Origin: Maribacter sp044594925
GTDB taxonomy: Bacteria > Bacteroidota > Bacteroidia > Flavobacteriales > Flavobacteriaceae
Reading direction: 5' to 3'
Length of the DNA stretch: 64,000 nt
Assembly (NCBI RefSeq): GCF_044594925.1
Contig: NZ_CP138991.1
Location: forward strand, 3,596,001-3,660,000
The notes under the pieces are model-generated. The model ran no database searches and was not told where the DNA came from. It saw only the letters and a list, made by a program, of their open reading frames with translations. Position 1 is the first letter of the stretch. Each line of letters opens with the position of its first letter. The position numbers and the translations under genes were made by a program. Shown here one piece after another: positions 33,259-42,200 of this stretch.

Positions 33259-34605
33259 TCAATCAAAGGTTAAAGTAAACTGTGTATTTTCATTAGACAC
33301 AACCCGTATCCTACCGCCATGAAGTCTCATAATTTGTTTGGATAAACTTAAGCCAATACCGGTTCCGGTATTTTTGGTGGTAAAGAAAGGAACAAAGATT
33401 TCATCCATCAACTCGGGTGGTATTCCTGGGCCGTTATCCCAGACTTGAATATATTTTTTATCAAGCTCATTGATTCCAGCCTTAAATCTAATGATAGCAT
33501 TTTCTTGACCTTCTAACGATTGTTTTGCGTTCTTTCCTAAATTCAATAAAACTTGGGTTATCTGTTTTTGGTCAATAAACAACTCAAGATTATCTGGTGC
33601 TATTATAATTTCGATAGCAACCTTTAGAGTTTCGGCCTGTTCATCCAACAATACCTTAACACGCTCTAAGAGCTGATCCGCAGGAATAAGACTACGGTCC
33701 GGTTCTGGAACACTAAGAAAAGTTCTATAACTCTGTACAAAGCTCATTAAATCTTTTCCCTGTTCCTTTATGACTTCCAAACCCTTTGCGGTATTGTTGA
33801 TTTGGTCAATATTGAAAGCTCCTGGAGTTGTAAGTTCTTTTCCTTTTTTAAAATATTGTAATATGGATTCTGATATGGATGTAATGGGTGTTATGGTATT
33901 CATAATTTCATGGGTCAGCACACGTATTAATTTAACCCAGGAATCGGTTTCTTTTTCATCTAATTCCTTATTAATGTCATGCGCAACTACCAATAATAAC
34001 TGTTGTTCTTCTATAGTAATTGGAGTACATTTTAAGCTAAGCTCCCGTTTTCCTCTCTCATTTCCCAAGGAAAAAGTGGTGTTGTCAAAAGGTTTTAAAT
34101 CTTTAAAAAGACCGTAAAGTTTATGGTCTACCTGATTTAGTTGTTTAACATGGTTTAAAGGTCTGTAATTCAGTAAGTCTTGGACTGTGGGGTTAGCATA
34201 GAGAATATGACCTTTAGGGTTTATGGTGAATATTCCTATATCTGCTTGCCGCAGAATTTCCTGATAGTACTGTTCTTGTGCTTGTTTCTTTAAGTGAATG
34301 TCCTGTATCATGCTGTTCAACATGTTTAGGCTATGATTTAATTCTTCTAAAGATTTGACACTTAATTTTTCAGGAAAACGTAGGGTAAAATCTTCATTTT
34401 TTATGGCATCGAAAAAATAGGCGATTTTACGATTGGTTTGGTTAACGTAGTTAATAAGAGCATAGGTAAGGCCAATTAAAATAAGCGCACCTATAGCACC
34501 AGTAATATACTGGTCGTTAAAGAAAAAATAGGTAGTAATTACGACCACTAGTACAATCAGGATAATTCTAAAGACCAATTGTAAATAAATGTTTCTACTT
34601 ACCAT
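33259..34605 (-). CDS. PAS-containing sensor histidine kinase (NtrY-like)
   Basis: 448 residues. Two transmembrane helices (about 8-55) come first, then a HAMP-like linker (to about 105) and a PAS domain (about 112-210; ADIGIFTINPKGHILYANPT). The His box is RVLTHEIMNTITPI with His232. The ATPase domain carries NLGKNAKQSL, DNGPGIP, FVPFFTTKNTGTGIGLSLSKQI. It is the membrane sensor for the sigma-54-type regulator gene with which it overlaps by 1 nt. With almost no periplasmic loop, it probably senses membrane state or a cytoplasmic signal. Confidence 0.9.
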   Translation of the reverse strand: MVSRNIYLQLVFRIILIVLVVVITTYFFFNDQYITGAIGALILIGLTYALINYVNQTNRKIAYFFDAIKNEDFTLRFPEKLSVKSLEELNHSLNMLNSMIQDIHLKKQAQEQYYQEILRQADIGIFTINPKGHILYANPTVQDLLNYRPLNHVKQLNQVDHKLYGLFKDLKPFDNTTFSLGNERGKRELSLKCTPITIEEQQLLLVVAHDINKELDEKETDSWVKLIRVLTHEIMNTITPITSISESILQYFKKGKELTTPGAFNIDQINNTAKGLEVIKEQGKDLMSFVQSYRTFLSVPEPDRSLIPADQLLERVKVLLDEQAETLKVAIEIIIAPDNLELFIDQKQITQVLLNLGKNAKQSLEGQENAIIRFKAGINELDKKYIQVWDNGPGIPPELMDEIFVPFFTTKNTGTGIGLSLSKQIMRLHGGRIRVVSNENTQFTLTFD

Positions 34606-35969
34606 TATTTACTTGATTTTTTAAGTTTATTATATAAAGTCTGTCTAGAAATACCCAGCTGCTCGGCTGCTGCGCTATAATTACCATTGTTCTTATGAAG
34701 CGCATTCGTAATCATAAGTAGCTCCATTTCTTCTAGGGTATTGGGTTCGTTTTCTATTTGGGTACTACCTTTTACCTCCAATAAAAAGTCCGTTGGTTTA
34801 AGTACGTTACCCTCTGAAAGTATTACGGCACGCTCCATGGTGTGCAATAATTCCCTTACGTTCCCTGGCCAATTGTAAGCCATTAGTTTTTCTTGTGCAG
34901 CTTGATTTATTTTAAGTCCTTGCTTACCATATTTGTTAACGAATTTAGTAAGGTAGAAGTCAGCCAGTACAAGAATATCCTCATCTCTTTCTCGTAGGGG
35001 CGGTACATTAACCCTTATGGTATTTATGCGATAAAGTAAATCCTCCCTAAAAAGACCATCTACCACCATTTTATCCAGATTGCAATTTGTGGCACAGATA
35101 AGTCTAATATTAACCCCAATTGGTTTGTTGGACCCCACACGAACAATTACCCTATTCTGTATGGCGGATAATAGCTTCGCTTGCGTCTGTAGGGATAGGT
35201 TCCCTATTTCGTCTAGAAAAAGAGTGCCCCCGTTCGCGGCTTCAAATTTACCGGCTCGGTCTTCTTTTGCGTCTGTAAAGGAGCCTTTAACATGACCAAA
35301 TAGCTCACTTTCGAATAGATTTTCAGAAATAGAACCCATGTCCACAGAAATAAAAACTTCATTATTTCTAGCGGAAGACTTATGTAATTCCCTGGCTATA
35401 AGTTCTTTGCCAGTTCCGTTTTCTCCAGTGACCAATACGTTCACGTCCGTTTTGGCAACTTTTTGAACTAATGTTAATACAGCGTTCAACGCTTTGGAAT
35501 CACCAACAATATGATTTTTATTTTGATTGATTACCTGCTTTAGGTTCGTCTCCTTTTGTTTAAGTTGACTTACCTCCTTTTTTGATTTTCTAAGTTCATA
35601 CGCGGATTTAACTGTAACTAACAGTCTTTCGTTGTTCCATGGTTTTAAGATGAAATCAGATGCACCTTCCTTTAGTGCTTCCACCGCTAAATCTATTGCG
35701 CCATAAGCGGTCATCATTATTACAGAAATAGATGGTGATTTTTTCTTGATTTCACGTAGCCAATAAAGACCTTCGTTACCGGTATTCACCCCTGCGGAAA
35801 AATTCATATCCAACAGTATAATATCCAAATCGCCAAAATCGGGAAAGGATGAAATTTGGTTGGGATTGGATATGGTTTGAACACTTTTGTATTCGAACTG
35901 TAATAGAATTTCTAAGGCGCTTAAAACACTCTTATTATCGTCAATGACCAGAATCTTGGCGTCAATCAT
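34605..35969 (-). CDS. NtrC-family sigma-54-dependent response regulator
   Basis: 454 residues. The receiver domain has Asp54 as phosphoacceptor (IILLDMNFSAG). The AAA+ domain has Walker A GENGTGKE (182-189), the sigma-54 contact loop GSFTDA (229-234; consensus GAFTGA), Walker B GGTLFLDEIG (247-256) and PPLRERDEDILVLADFYL. A Fis-type helix-turn-helix closes the protein (NGNYSAAAEQLGISRQTLYN). It faces the TolC-adaptor-ATPase-permease array, whose two upstream regions carry matching paired dyads. The ATG at 35969 (MIDAKILVIDDN) is the natural receiver start; an earlier in-frame ATG at 36017 adds 16 atypical residues. Confidence 0.93.
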   Translation of the reverse strand: MIDAKILVIDDNKSVLSALEILLQFEYKSVQTISNPNQISSFPDFGDLDIILLDMNFSAGVNTGNEGLYWLREIKKKSPSISVIMMTAYGAIDLAVEALKEGASDFILKPWNNERLLVTVKSAYELRKSKKEVSQLKQKETNLKQVINQNKNHIVGDSKALNAVLTLVQKVAKTDVNVLVTGENGTGKELIARELHKSSARNNEVFISVDMGSISENLFESELFGHVKGSFTDAKEDRAGKFEAANGGTLFLDEIGNLSLQTQAKLLSAIQNRVIVRVGSNKPIGVNIRLICATNCNLDKMVVDGLFREDLLYRINTIRVNVPPLRERDEDILVLADFYLTKFVNKYGKQGLKINQAAQEKLMAYNWPGNVRELLHTMERAVILSEGNVLKPTDFLLEVKGSTQIENEPNTLEEMELLMITNALHKNNGNYSAAAEQLGISRQTLYNKLKKSSK

Positions 35970-35992
35970 ATAAGTACTTTTAAAAGAAGTGT

Positions 35993-36000
35993 TAAAGCTA
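35993..36000 (-). promoter_or_regulatory. Candidate -7 box for the two-component genes
   Basis: On the minus strand it is TAGCTTTA, one base off TAnnTTTG, 23 nt before the regulator ATG. The first enhancer-like dyad lies 30 bp upstream, so autoregulation is possible. Confidence 0.3.
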
Positions 36001-36029
36001 CAAATTGAAATCAACAACTATAATATACC

Positions 36030-36068
36030 TGTCCAAAATTTTGACAATATCTGTAAAACTATTTTACA
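36030..36068. promoter_or_regulatory. Paired dyads, predicted activator-binding sites (set 1)
   Basis: TGTCCAAAATTTTGACA (36030-36046) and TGTAAAACTATTTTACA (36052-36068). Both are 17-bp TGT-N11-ACA dyads with centres exactly 22 bp apart, two helical turns. They lie 72-94 bp before the -24 element of the TolC-gene promoter and between the divergent regulator and TolC genes. Confidence 0.65.
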
Positions 36069-36104
36069 CTAAATATGTTTTACATTTTTTAGCACATATG
36101 TAAG

Positions 36105-36147
36105 TATATGATATTCAGTATTTTGTATTTATGGCACATATATAGCA
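36105..36147 (+). promoter_or_regulatory. Sigma-54-type promoter of the TolC/ABC operon
   Basis: TGGCAC-ATATA-TAGCA (36132-36147) fits the -24/-12 consensus TGGCAC-N5-TTGCW with one mismatch, with GG and GC 12 bp apart. The preceding TATATGATATTCAGTA (36105-36120) is repeated exactly at 47224-47239. The predicted transcript starts about 15 nt before the ATG. Confidence 0.65.
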
Positions 36148-36172
36148 AAGCTTTTGGCATACCAATAGTAAT

Positions 36173-37519
36173 ATGAACTTAAAAATTAAAATAACACTAA
36201 TTTTCTTCTTAGCCTTAGTGCTGAAAAGTGTTGCGCAGACTAGCTGGACTTTAGAAGAATGTATTGAGCATGCATTGGAGCATAACCTGCTTTTAAAGGA
36301 CTTTCAATATAATAACGACGCAAACAAGGAAGATTACAGACAATCTATTCGTAATCTTTTACCTGAAATTAATGCAGGGTCTAATTATCAAGTAAATTCT
36401 GGTAGAGCGGAAGATCCTAATACGGGGACCTTTGTAGTACAAGATTTCTTCTCTAACAACTATTCGATCCAGTCGAATATTGATTTATTTCAAGGCTTTC
36501 AAAAAGTAAATTCAATTAAGGCGTCAAAGTTTTTGTACCAGGCTGCTAAGGAAGAGCGCACACAACAGCGCTATCTTTTAGCATTTAGAGTTATGCAAGC
36601 GTTCAACAATATTCGCTTTTTTCAAGGGCTGGTGGCCATAGCTACGGAACAGGTAAATGTTTCCAAAACAAACTTTAAGCTGGTCGAGAAACAGATAGAA
36701 TTAGGGCTCATGGCCGGTGCCGATAGGTATGAGGCCAAATCTGCTTTACTATCCGATGAATTGAATCTCACACAGAGCATAAACCAATTGGCAGCTGCGA
36801 AATTGGCTTTAATTCAAGAAATGAACTTGGAAGATACTTCGGATATTGAAATAGTTGCGGACCTCGAAGTCGGTAATAAGAATGCTATGAGTTCAGAAAT
36901 ACAATCCGACACCATTTATGCCAAGGCACGTGAATTTCTACCATTGATCAAAGCTCAGGAATTAAGGGCGCAAGCGGCTAAGAAGCAAGTAGGTGTCGCC
37001 AGAGGAAGGTTATATCCTTCTCTATCTTTATTTGCAGGCATGGGAACAGGTTATTTTGAAACATTTAGAGACAGTTTGGGTAATACATTGCCTTTTCGTG
37101 AGCAGTTTAGGGATAACTTTTCTAGATTTTATGGACTAAGTCTCAATGTGCCAATCAGTAATGGATGGTCTGCGAGGTCCAGGGTTAAACAGGCTAAGAT
37201 TGAAAAACTTAGACAGGAAAATAATTTGGAAGTGCAGGAACAAGTGCTTTTTCAGACCATTCAAGAACTAGTACAAGAGCATAATGCGCTAAAGGTAGAG
37301 AAAGGTCAGAGTGATCAAAACGTGGAAGCACAGCGAATGGCTTTTACCGTAGCTCAAAAGCGTTTTGAAAATGGAATGATTAACGGCATTGAATTATTGA
37401 CCGCGAAAAATCTTTTCGCCAGTGCCCAAAATGAAAACTTACAAGTAACCCTGCGCTCGGAAATAAATAGAAGTACTTTAGATTTTTATCGGGGCCTTCC
37501 GGTATTTAATATAAACTAG
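36173..37519 (+). CDS. TolC-family outer-membrane efflux protein
   Basis: 448 residues with a signal peptide (KITLIFFLALVLKSVAQ). Two outer-membrane efflux repeats follow: TSWTLEECIEHALEHNLLLKD opens the first, and the second begins near residue 240. They include long coiled-coil helices such as RYEAKSALLSDELNL and RMAFTVAQKRFENGMINGIE. It forms the trimeric outer-membrane channel and periplasmic tunnel of a tripartite system. It is first gene of the array, with the adaptor gene 54 nt downstream and the MacB-type ATPase gene after that, so it serves an ABC-type rather than an RND-type pump. Confidence 0.92.
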   Translation: MNLKIKITLIFFLALVLKSVAQTSWTLEECIEHALEHNLLLKDFQYNNDANKEDYRQSIRNLLPEINAGSNYQVNSGRAEDPNTGTFVVQDFFSNNYSIQSNIDLFQGFQKVNSIKASKFLYQAAKEERTQQRYLLAFRVMQAFNNIRFFQGLVAIATEQVNVSKTNFKLVEKQIELGLMAGADRYEAKSALLSDELNLTQSINQLAAAKLALIQEMNLEDTSDIEIVADLEVGNKNAMSSEIQSDTIYAKAREFLPLIKAQELRAQAAKKQVGVARGRLYPSLSLFAGMGTGYFETFRDSLGNTLPFREQFRDNFSRFYGLSLNVPISNGWSARSRVKQAKIEKLRQENNLEVQEQVLFQTIQELVQEHNALKVEKGQSDQNVEAQRMAFTVAQKRFENGMINGIELLTAKNLFASAQNENLQVTLRSEINRSTLDFYRGLPVFNIN

Positions 37520-37573
37520 AAACATAAATAGAATTTCCTTTTTTGGGATTGAAACTAAAGAATAATAATAAAG

Positions 37574-38824
37574 ATGGATATTAAAATAGAAAAGAAGAAA
37601 GGTTTACGTCCAAAACATTACGGGTATATCGGTATAGGTATATTGGTGCTTTTTGTAGGGTATCAACTCCTTTTTGCGAACTCGGTTTCTACATTTAGAA
37701 CAGAAAAGGATAAACTTTCCATAGCTGATGTCTATCAAGGTAAGTTTGACGATTATATTACAATTAACGGAAATGTTGCACCTATTACCACGATATATAT
37801 GGATGCTTATGAAGGTGGTCGTGTTACGGAAAAATTAATCGAGGAGGGTGCTACCGTTAAAAAAGGTGATATTATCCTAAAGTTGGAGAATATGAACCTC
37901 TATGAGCAAATACTGGCAAGTGAAAGTAATTTGGCTTTAAAACAGAATGATTTACGTTCTACTAAATTAACCTTTGATTCGCGTCAAGTGGAAGGTCGCA
38001 GATCTCTAGCCACCGCTAGTACGGATTTACAGCGCTTAAAGCGAAATTATGAACAGAACAGTGCTTTATATAAAGAAGAATTAATCTCAAAGGAGGTTTA
38101 TCAATTATCAAAGGAAAATTATGAACTTTCCCAGAAACAGTATGATATTGTTAAGTTACAGACGGAACAGGACGATGAGTTAAGAAAAACATCTTTGACA
38201 GGACTGGATGCCGATTTGGCACGTATGCAGAAAACATTGGGAATGGTGTACCAACGCTTAGACCATTTAAACGTAAGGGCCCCGTCAGATGGTCAGTTAG
38301 GGTTTTTAGATGCAGAAATAGGACAAAATATTTCACAAGGTCAAAGAATAGGCCAAATAAACGTACTAACAGATTATAAGATCGAGGCAGATATAGATGA
38401 GCATTATATTGATCGTGTGCAGCGAGATTTAGTGGCGGTATTAGAGCGTAATGGAACGGACTATCCGTTGAGATTAAGAAAAGTATACCCGGAAGTACGT
38501 AATGGTAGGTTTAGAGTTGACTTGGTCTTTACAGGAGATAAGCCCGAAACTATTAGAGCTGGGCAAAGTTATAATATAAAACTTCAATTAGGGGAATCTA
38601 GCGATGCCTTGTTGTTACCTAAGGGAAGCTTCTTTCAGAGTACTGGTGGCCAATGGATTTTTGTAGTAGGGCCAGATGGCGATGAAGCTATAAAACGTCC
38701 TATTCGAATCGGCAAGCAAAACTCCCGGTATTACGAGGTTTTGGAAGGGCTTGATGCCGGTGAAAAAGTAATTACGAGCAACTACGATAGCTTTGGTGAA
38801 GCAGAAAGAATAGTACTGAAGTAA
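37574..38824 (+). CDS. Periplasmic adaptor (HlyD/MacA-like membrane fusion protein)
   Basis: 416 residues with one N-terminal membrane anchor (HYGYIGIGILVLFVGYQLLF). The split lipoyl domain appears as GGRVTEKLIEEGATVKKGDI and VRAPSDGQLGFLDAEIGQNI. Between the halves lies an alpha-helical hairpin (about residues 115-225). Beta-barrel and membrane-proximal domains follow. It should bridge the inner-membrane permease and the TolC-like channel, as MacA does. It starts 54 nt after the TolC gene and ends 143 nt before the ATPase gene; that gap holds no recognisable element. Confidence 0.92.
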   Translation: MDIKIEKKKGLRPKHYGYIGIGILVLFVGYQLLFANSVSTFRTEKDKLSIADVYQGKFDDYITINGNVAPITTIYMDAYEGGRVTEKLIEEGATVKKGDIILKLENMNLYEQILASESNLALKQNDLRSTKLTFDSRQVEGRRSLATASTDLQRLKRNYEQNSALYKEELISKEVYQLSKENYELSQKQYDIVKLQTEQDDELRKTSLTGLDADLARMQKTLGMVYQRLDHLNVRAPSDGQLGFLDAEIGQNISQGQRIGQINVLTDYKIEADIDEHYIDRVQRDLVAVLERNGTDYPLRLRKVYPEVRNGRFRVDLVFTGDKPETIRAGQSYNIKLQLGESSDALLLPKGSFFQSTGGQWIFVVGPDGDEAIKRPIRIGKQNSRYYEVLEGLDAGEKVITSNYDSFGEAERIVLK

Positions 38825-38967
38825 AATTTTCTTCTCTACTAATAAGGGGCATTGAGGGAGGTGTTCTTAAAAAATAAATTACTAAGCTCCTATCAGGAAA
38901 AGGTTCAGGTAAATGAATTGTATAGTACTTAGGATAAACAGAAATAAAACAAGCAAATAATCGAGAA

Positions 38968-39663
38968 ATGATAACAATCCAAAATTTAAAAAAGAGTTTC
39001 AGGACCGAGGAAGTAGAAACCTTGGCTTTGAACAATGTAAATCTAAAGGTAGAAGACGGTGAGTTCGTCGCCATCATGGGACCATCAGGTTGTGGTAAAT
39101 CTACCCTATTGAATATTATCGGAATGTTGGACAATCCAACGGAGGGTAGTTACAATTTTGCAGGCAATGAAGTTGGCGGTTTAAAGGAAAGCCAACGTAC
39201 GCAACTGCGTAAAGGTAATCTAGGTTTTGTATTCCAAAGTTTTAATCTTATCGATGAATTAACGGTATATGAAAATGTAGAATTACCACTTATTTATTTG
39301 AAAATGGGTAAGGCAGAGCGCAAGGAAAAAGTAATGAAGGTATTGGAGCGAATGAAAATTGCCCATAGGGAAAAGCATTTTCCACAACAATTATCTGGTG
39401 GTCAACAACAACGTGTGGCTATTTCCAGAGCGGTTGTGACCAATCCAAAATTAATATTGGCAGATGAGCCAACCGGTAATCTGGATTCCAAGAACGGTAT
39501 CGAGGTAATGAACTTGCTGACCGAGCTAAACCAGGAAGGAACCACTATTGTAATGGTAACACACTCGGATAGGGATTCGCATTATGCGCACAGGGTAGTG
39601 AATTTATTCGACGGTCAAATTGTAACGGAAAGCCAAAATAGGGCCATAGGAGCAACGGTCTAA
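38968..39663 (+). CDS. MacB/LolD-type ABC transporter ATPase
   Basis: 231 residues. Walker A is GPSGCGKST, the Q-loop FVFQSFNLIDELTVYENV, the signature LSGGQQQR, Walker B LILADEP, followed by TGNLDSKNG and the H-loop MVTHSD. This is the MacB/LolD/FtsE class of mechanotransmitting ABC ATPases that pair with FtsX-fold permeases. It is the only ATPase gene in the array although ten permease genes follow, so it is probably shared by them. It is freestanding, not fused to a membrane domain as in Escherichia coli MacB. Confidence 0.95.
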   Translation: MITIQNLKKSFRTEEVETLALNNVNLKVEDGEFVAIMGPSGCGKSTLLNIIGMLDNPTEGSYNFAGNEVGGLKESQRTQLRKGNLGFVFQSFNLIDELTVYENVELPLIYLKMGKAERKEKVMKVLERMKIAHREKHFPQQLSGGQQQRVAISRAVVTNPKLILADEPTGNLDSKNGIEVMNLLTELNQEGTTIVMVTHSDRDSHYAHRVVNLFDGQIVTESQNRAIGATV

Positions 39664-39756
39664 TCAGCCATAGAAATTGCATCTGTAAGTCATCAAGGAG
39701 TTTATTCATCAATCAAGACTATTTTTTAATAATCATCGATCAAAACTAGTAATCAT

Positions 39757-39771
39757 CCGTGCCAAGCACGG
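39757..39771. promoter_or_regulatory. Short hairpin between ATPase and first permease genes
   Basis: CCGTGC-CAA-GCACGG forms a perfect 6-bp stem with a 3-nt loop, without a T run. It lies 26 nt before the first permease ATG, in a leader with repeated AATCATC. It may be an mRNA stabiliser or weak attenuator. Confidence 0.4.
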
Positions 39772-39797
39772 TTGAACTATCCGTAAAATAAATAATC

Positions 39798-42176
39798 ATG
39801 TTCAAAAACTACCTAAAAATTGCTTGGAGAAGCCTTTGGAAAAACAAAGGGTACAGCGCATTGAATATTTTTGGATTGGCCATAGGAATTACCTGTGCCT
39901 GTCTCATATTGCTTTGGGTTGAAGATGAGGTAAATTATGACAGTGTTTTTCCAAAACAAGACTTACTTTATTACGTGCCCACCAACCAAACTTTTGAAGG
40001 AGAAGTATATACTTATAACGTTACCCCTGGACCGCTTGCCAAAGATTTAAAAGAAGAAGTGCCTGGAATTGCAAAATCTGCCGCAACATTTGGGGAGAAG
40101 ATGCTGCTCACAAACGGGGAAACGGGAATCAACAGATTTGGAAGGTACGTGCAACCTGATTTTCTCGATATGTTCAGTTTAGAATTTTTGGAAGGAGAAA
40201 AGGACAAAGCGCTTTCAAACCCTGACGGAATTGTGTTGGCACAGAAAACCGCAATAGCGCTTTTCGGTACCGATAAAAACGTCTTGAATAAAGTACTACA
40301 ATTGAATAGTGAGTTTTCCTTTACCGTAACGGGTATCATTCGAGATTTGCCAAGCACGACTACCTATAAATTTGATTGGCTTATACCCTTTCAGCGTTTC
40401 CAATTGGGACAAGAAAATATGGCTTGGGCCGAACAATATGGTGGAAATTTTGCTGATACTTTCGTAGAACTTACTCCAAATACCGACTTTAAAACAGTAG
40501 ATACCAAGGTCAGGAAAATGATAGCTTCCAAAATAGAATATGCTACGGAAGTTCCAAATGAGGCGTTTTTACATTCAATTAAGGATTGGCATCTACGTTC
40601 CGAGTTTAAAGAAGGGAAAATTGTTGGAGGCAAGGTTACTTTGGTAAAGTCGCTGGCCTTCATTGCTTTGATTATTCTTGTGATTGCCTGTATCAATTTC
40701 ATGAACCTCTCAACCGCTAGAAGTGGTAAACGGGCCAATGAAGTTGGTGTGCGAAAAGTATTAGGATCTAGTAAAAAAAGATTAGTAGGTCAGTTTTTAA
40801 CGGAGTCTATGATTTTATCCGCTATGTCGGCGATATTAAGTGTTGTTCTTGTAGTGTTATTACTCCCGTCCTTCAACACTTTGGTAGAAAAACAGATTGA
40901 ACTGAGACTGTCTGAACCTATTCATATACTATCACTTTTAGGTATTACGTTAATTTGTGGTCTTTTAGCGGGCTGGTATCCTTCGCTATATCTTTCCTCT
41001 TTCAGACCGGCCCACGTGCTTAAGGGGGTCGATAAAAATCAAGGTAGCGCAACAATTATTAGAAAAGGTCTTGTAGTTGCTCAGTTTGCGGTTTCCATAG
41101 TTTTTATCATTTCCAGTGTCATTATCTATCAACAAATACAGCATGTTAAAGCTAGGGATGTTGGCTACGATAAAGGAAGTTTATTAAATGTGTCTGTTAC
41201 CGGGAATATGATTGATAAGTTTCTCCCTATCAAACAGGATATGATTGCTACAGGTACTGTAAAGGATGTAGCATTGACCAATACAAATATGCTTTCGAGT
41301 GGGAATAATGGTCCGGGGCTTAGTTGGCAAGGCGGACAGGACACTGAGGATGTGCTTGTCAGATTCAGATATGTAAGCCCAAATTATTTTGATACAGTTG
41401 GGTTAAATTTATTGGAAGGGCATGGTTTTAATAGTGATAATGCCGTAGATAGCACGAATGTGATTATAACCCAATCCTTCGCTAAAATGATGGGTGATGG
41501 CAGTGCTCTTGGTAAGACTATCACGCGTAGCAATACTGAATACAATGTGATTGGTATCGTAAACGACTACCTCTATGGTGACATGTATGGCAATGGGAAA
41601 ACGGGTCCGGTAATGTTTTTAAATTATCCAAATTTTGCCAGTACCATGTATGTAAACATAAAACCCAAATCATCTAGAACCGATGCGCTGGCAGCTATCA
41701 AGAATGTTTTGAAAAAATATAACCCTGCATTTCCATTTGAATATCGTTTTGAAAACGACCTTTTCAATTCTAGGTTCAGAAACGAAGAATTGGTCGGGGA
41801 GCTAGCCAAGATATTTGCTCTTCTTGCCATTATTATTTCATGTTTGGGCTTATTTGGTCTGGCAGCTTACACGGCAGAGCAACGAAAAAAAGAAATTGGG
41901 GTAAGAAAGGTATTGGGGTCTAGTGTTTCAGGTATTGTTCGGTTACTATCAAAAGACTTTATGCGTCTGGTACTGATTGCCTTATTTATCGCGATCCCTT
42001 TAGCGTGGTGGTTTATGAATCAATGGTTAGAAAGTTTTGCCTATAAGGTCACCATTGATTTATGGGTCTTTGCACTTGCTGGACTTATAGCAATAAGTAT
42101 CGCATTGTTTACGGTAAGCTTTCAGGCCTTAAAAGCTGCAATAGCTAACCCGGTAAAAAGCCTGCGGACGGAATAA
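39798..42176 (+). CDS. FtsX/MacB_PCD-type ABC permease, array member 1
   Basis: 792 residues. Each half has a membrane helix, a periplasmic MacB_PCD domain and three FtsX helices, giving about eight helices in total. Half 1 starts MFKNYLKIAWRSLWKNKGYS and has the coupling motif NEVGVRKVLGSSKKR. Half 2 starts at RKGLVVAQFAVSIVFIISS and has KEIGVRKVLGSSVSG. It ends NPVKSLRTE. Having both halves in one chain, it can form the complete membrane part with an ATPase dimer. It is the first permease after the ATPase gene (134-nt gap). The substrate is unknown; relatives move lipids, peptides or antibiotics, or transmit force. Confidence 0.92.
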   Translation: MFKNYLKIAWRSLWKNKGYSALNIFGLAIGITCACLILLWVEDEVNYDSVFPKQDLLYYVPTNQTFEGEVYTYNVTPGPLAKDLKEEVPGIAKSAATFGEKMLLTNGETGINRFGRYVQPDFLDMFSLEFLEGEKDKALSNPDGIVLAQKTAIALFGTDKNVLNKVLQLNSEFSFTVTGIIRDLPSTTTYKFDWLIPFQRFQLGQENMAWAEQYGGNFADTFVELTPNTDFKTVDTKVRKMIASKIEYATEVPNEAFLHSIKDWHLRSEFKEGKIVGGKVTLVKSLAFIALIILVIACINFMNLSTARSGKRANEVGVRKVLGSSKKRLVGQFLTESMILSAMSAILSVVLVVLLLPSFNTLVEKQIELRLSEPIHILSLLGITLICGLLAGWYPSLYLSSFRPAHVLKGVDKNQGSATIIRKGLVVAQFAVSIVFIISSVIIYQQIQHVKARDVGYDKGSLLNVSVTGNMIDKFLPIKQDMIATGTVKDVALTNTNMLSSGNNGPGLSWQGGQDTEDVLVRFRYVSPNYFDTVGLNLLEGHGFNSDNAVDSTNVIITQSFAKMMGDGSALGKTITRSNTEYNVIGIVNDYLYGDMYGNGKTGPVMFLNYPNFASTMYVNIKPKSSRTDALAAIKNVLKKYNPAFPFEYRFENDLFNSRFRNEELVGELAKIFALLAIIISCLGLFGLAAYTAEQRKKEIGVRKVLGSSVSGIVRLLSKDFMRLVLIALFIAIPLAWWFMNQWLESFAYKVTIDLWVFALAGLIAISIALFTVSFQALKAAIANPVKSLRTE

Positions 42177-42200
42177 CATCAATCATTAAAAACGAAAACT

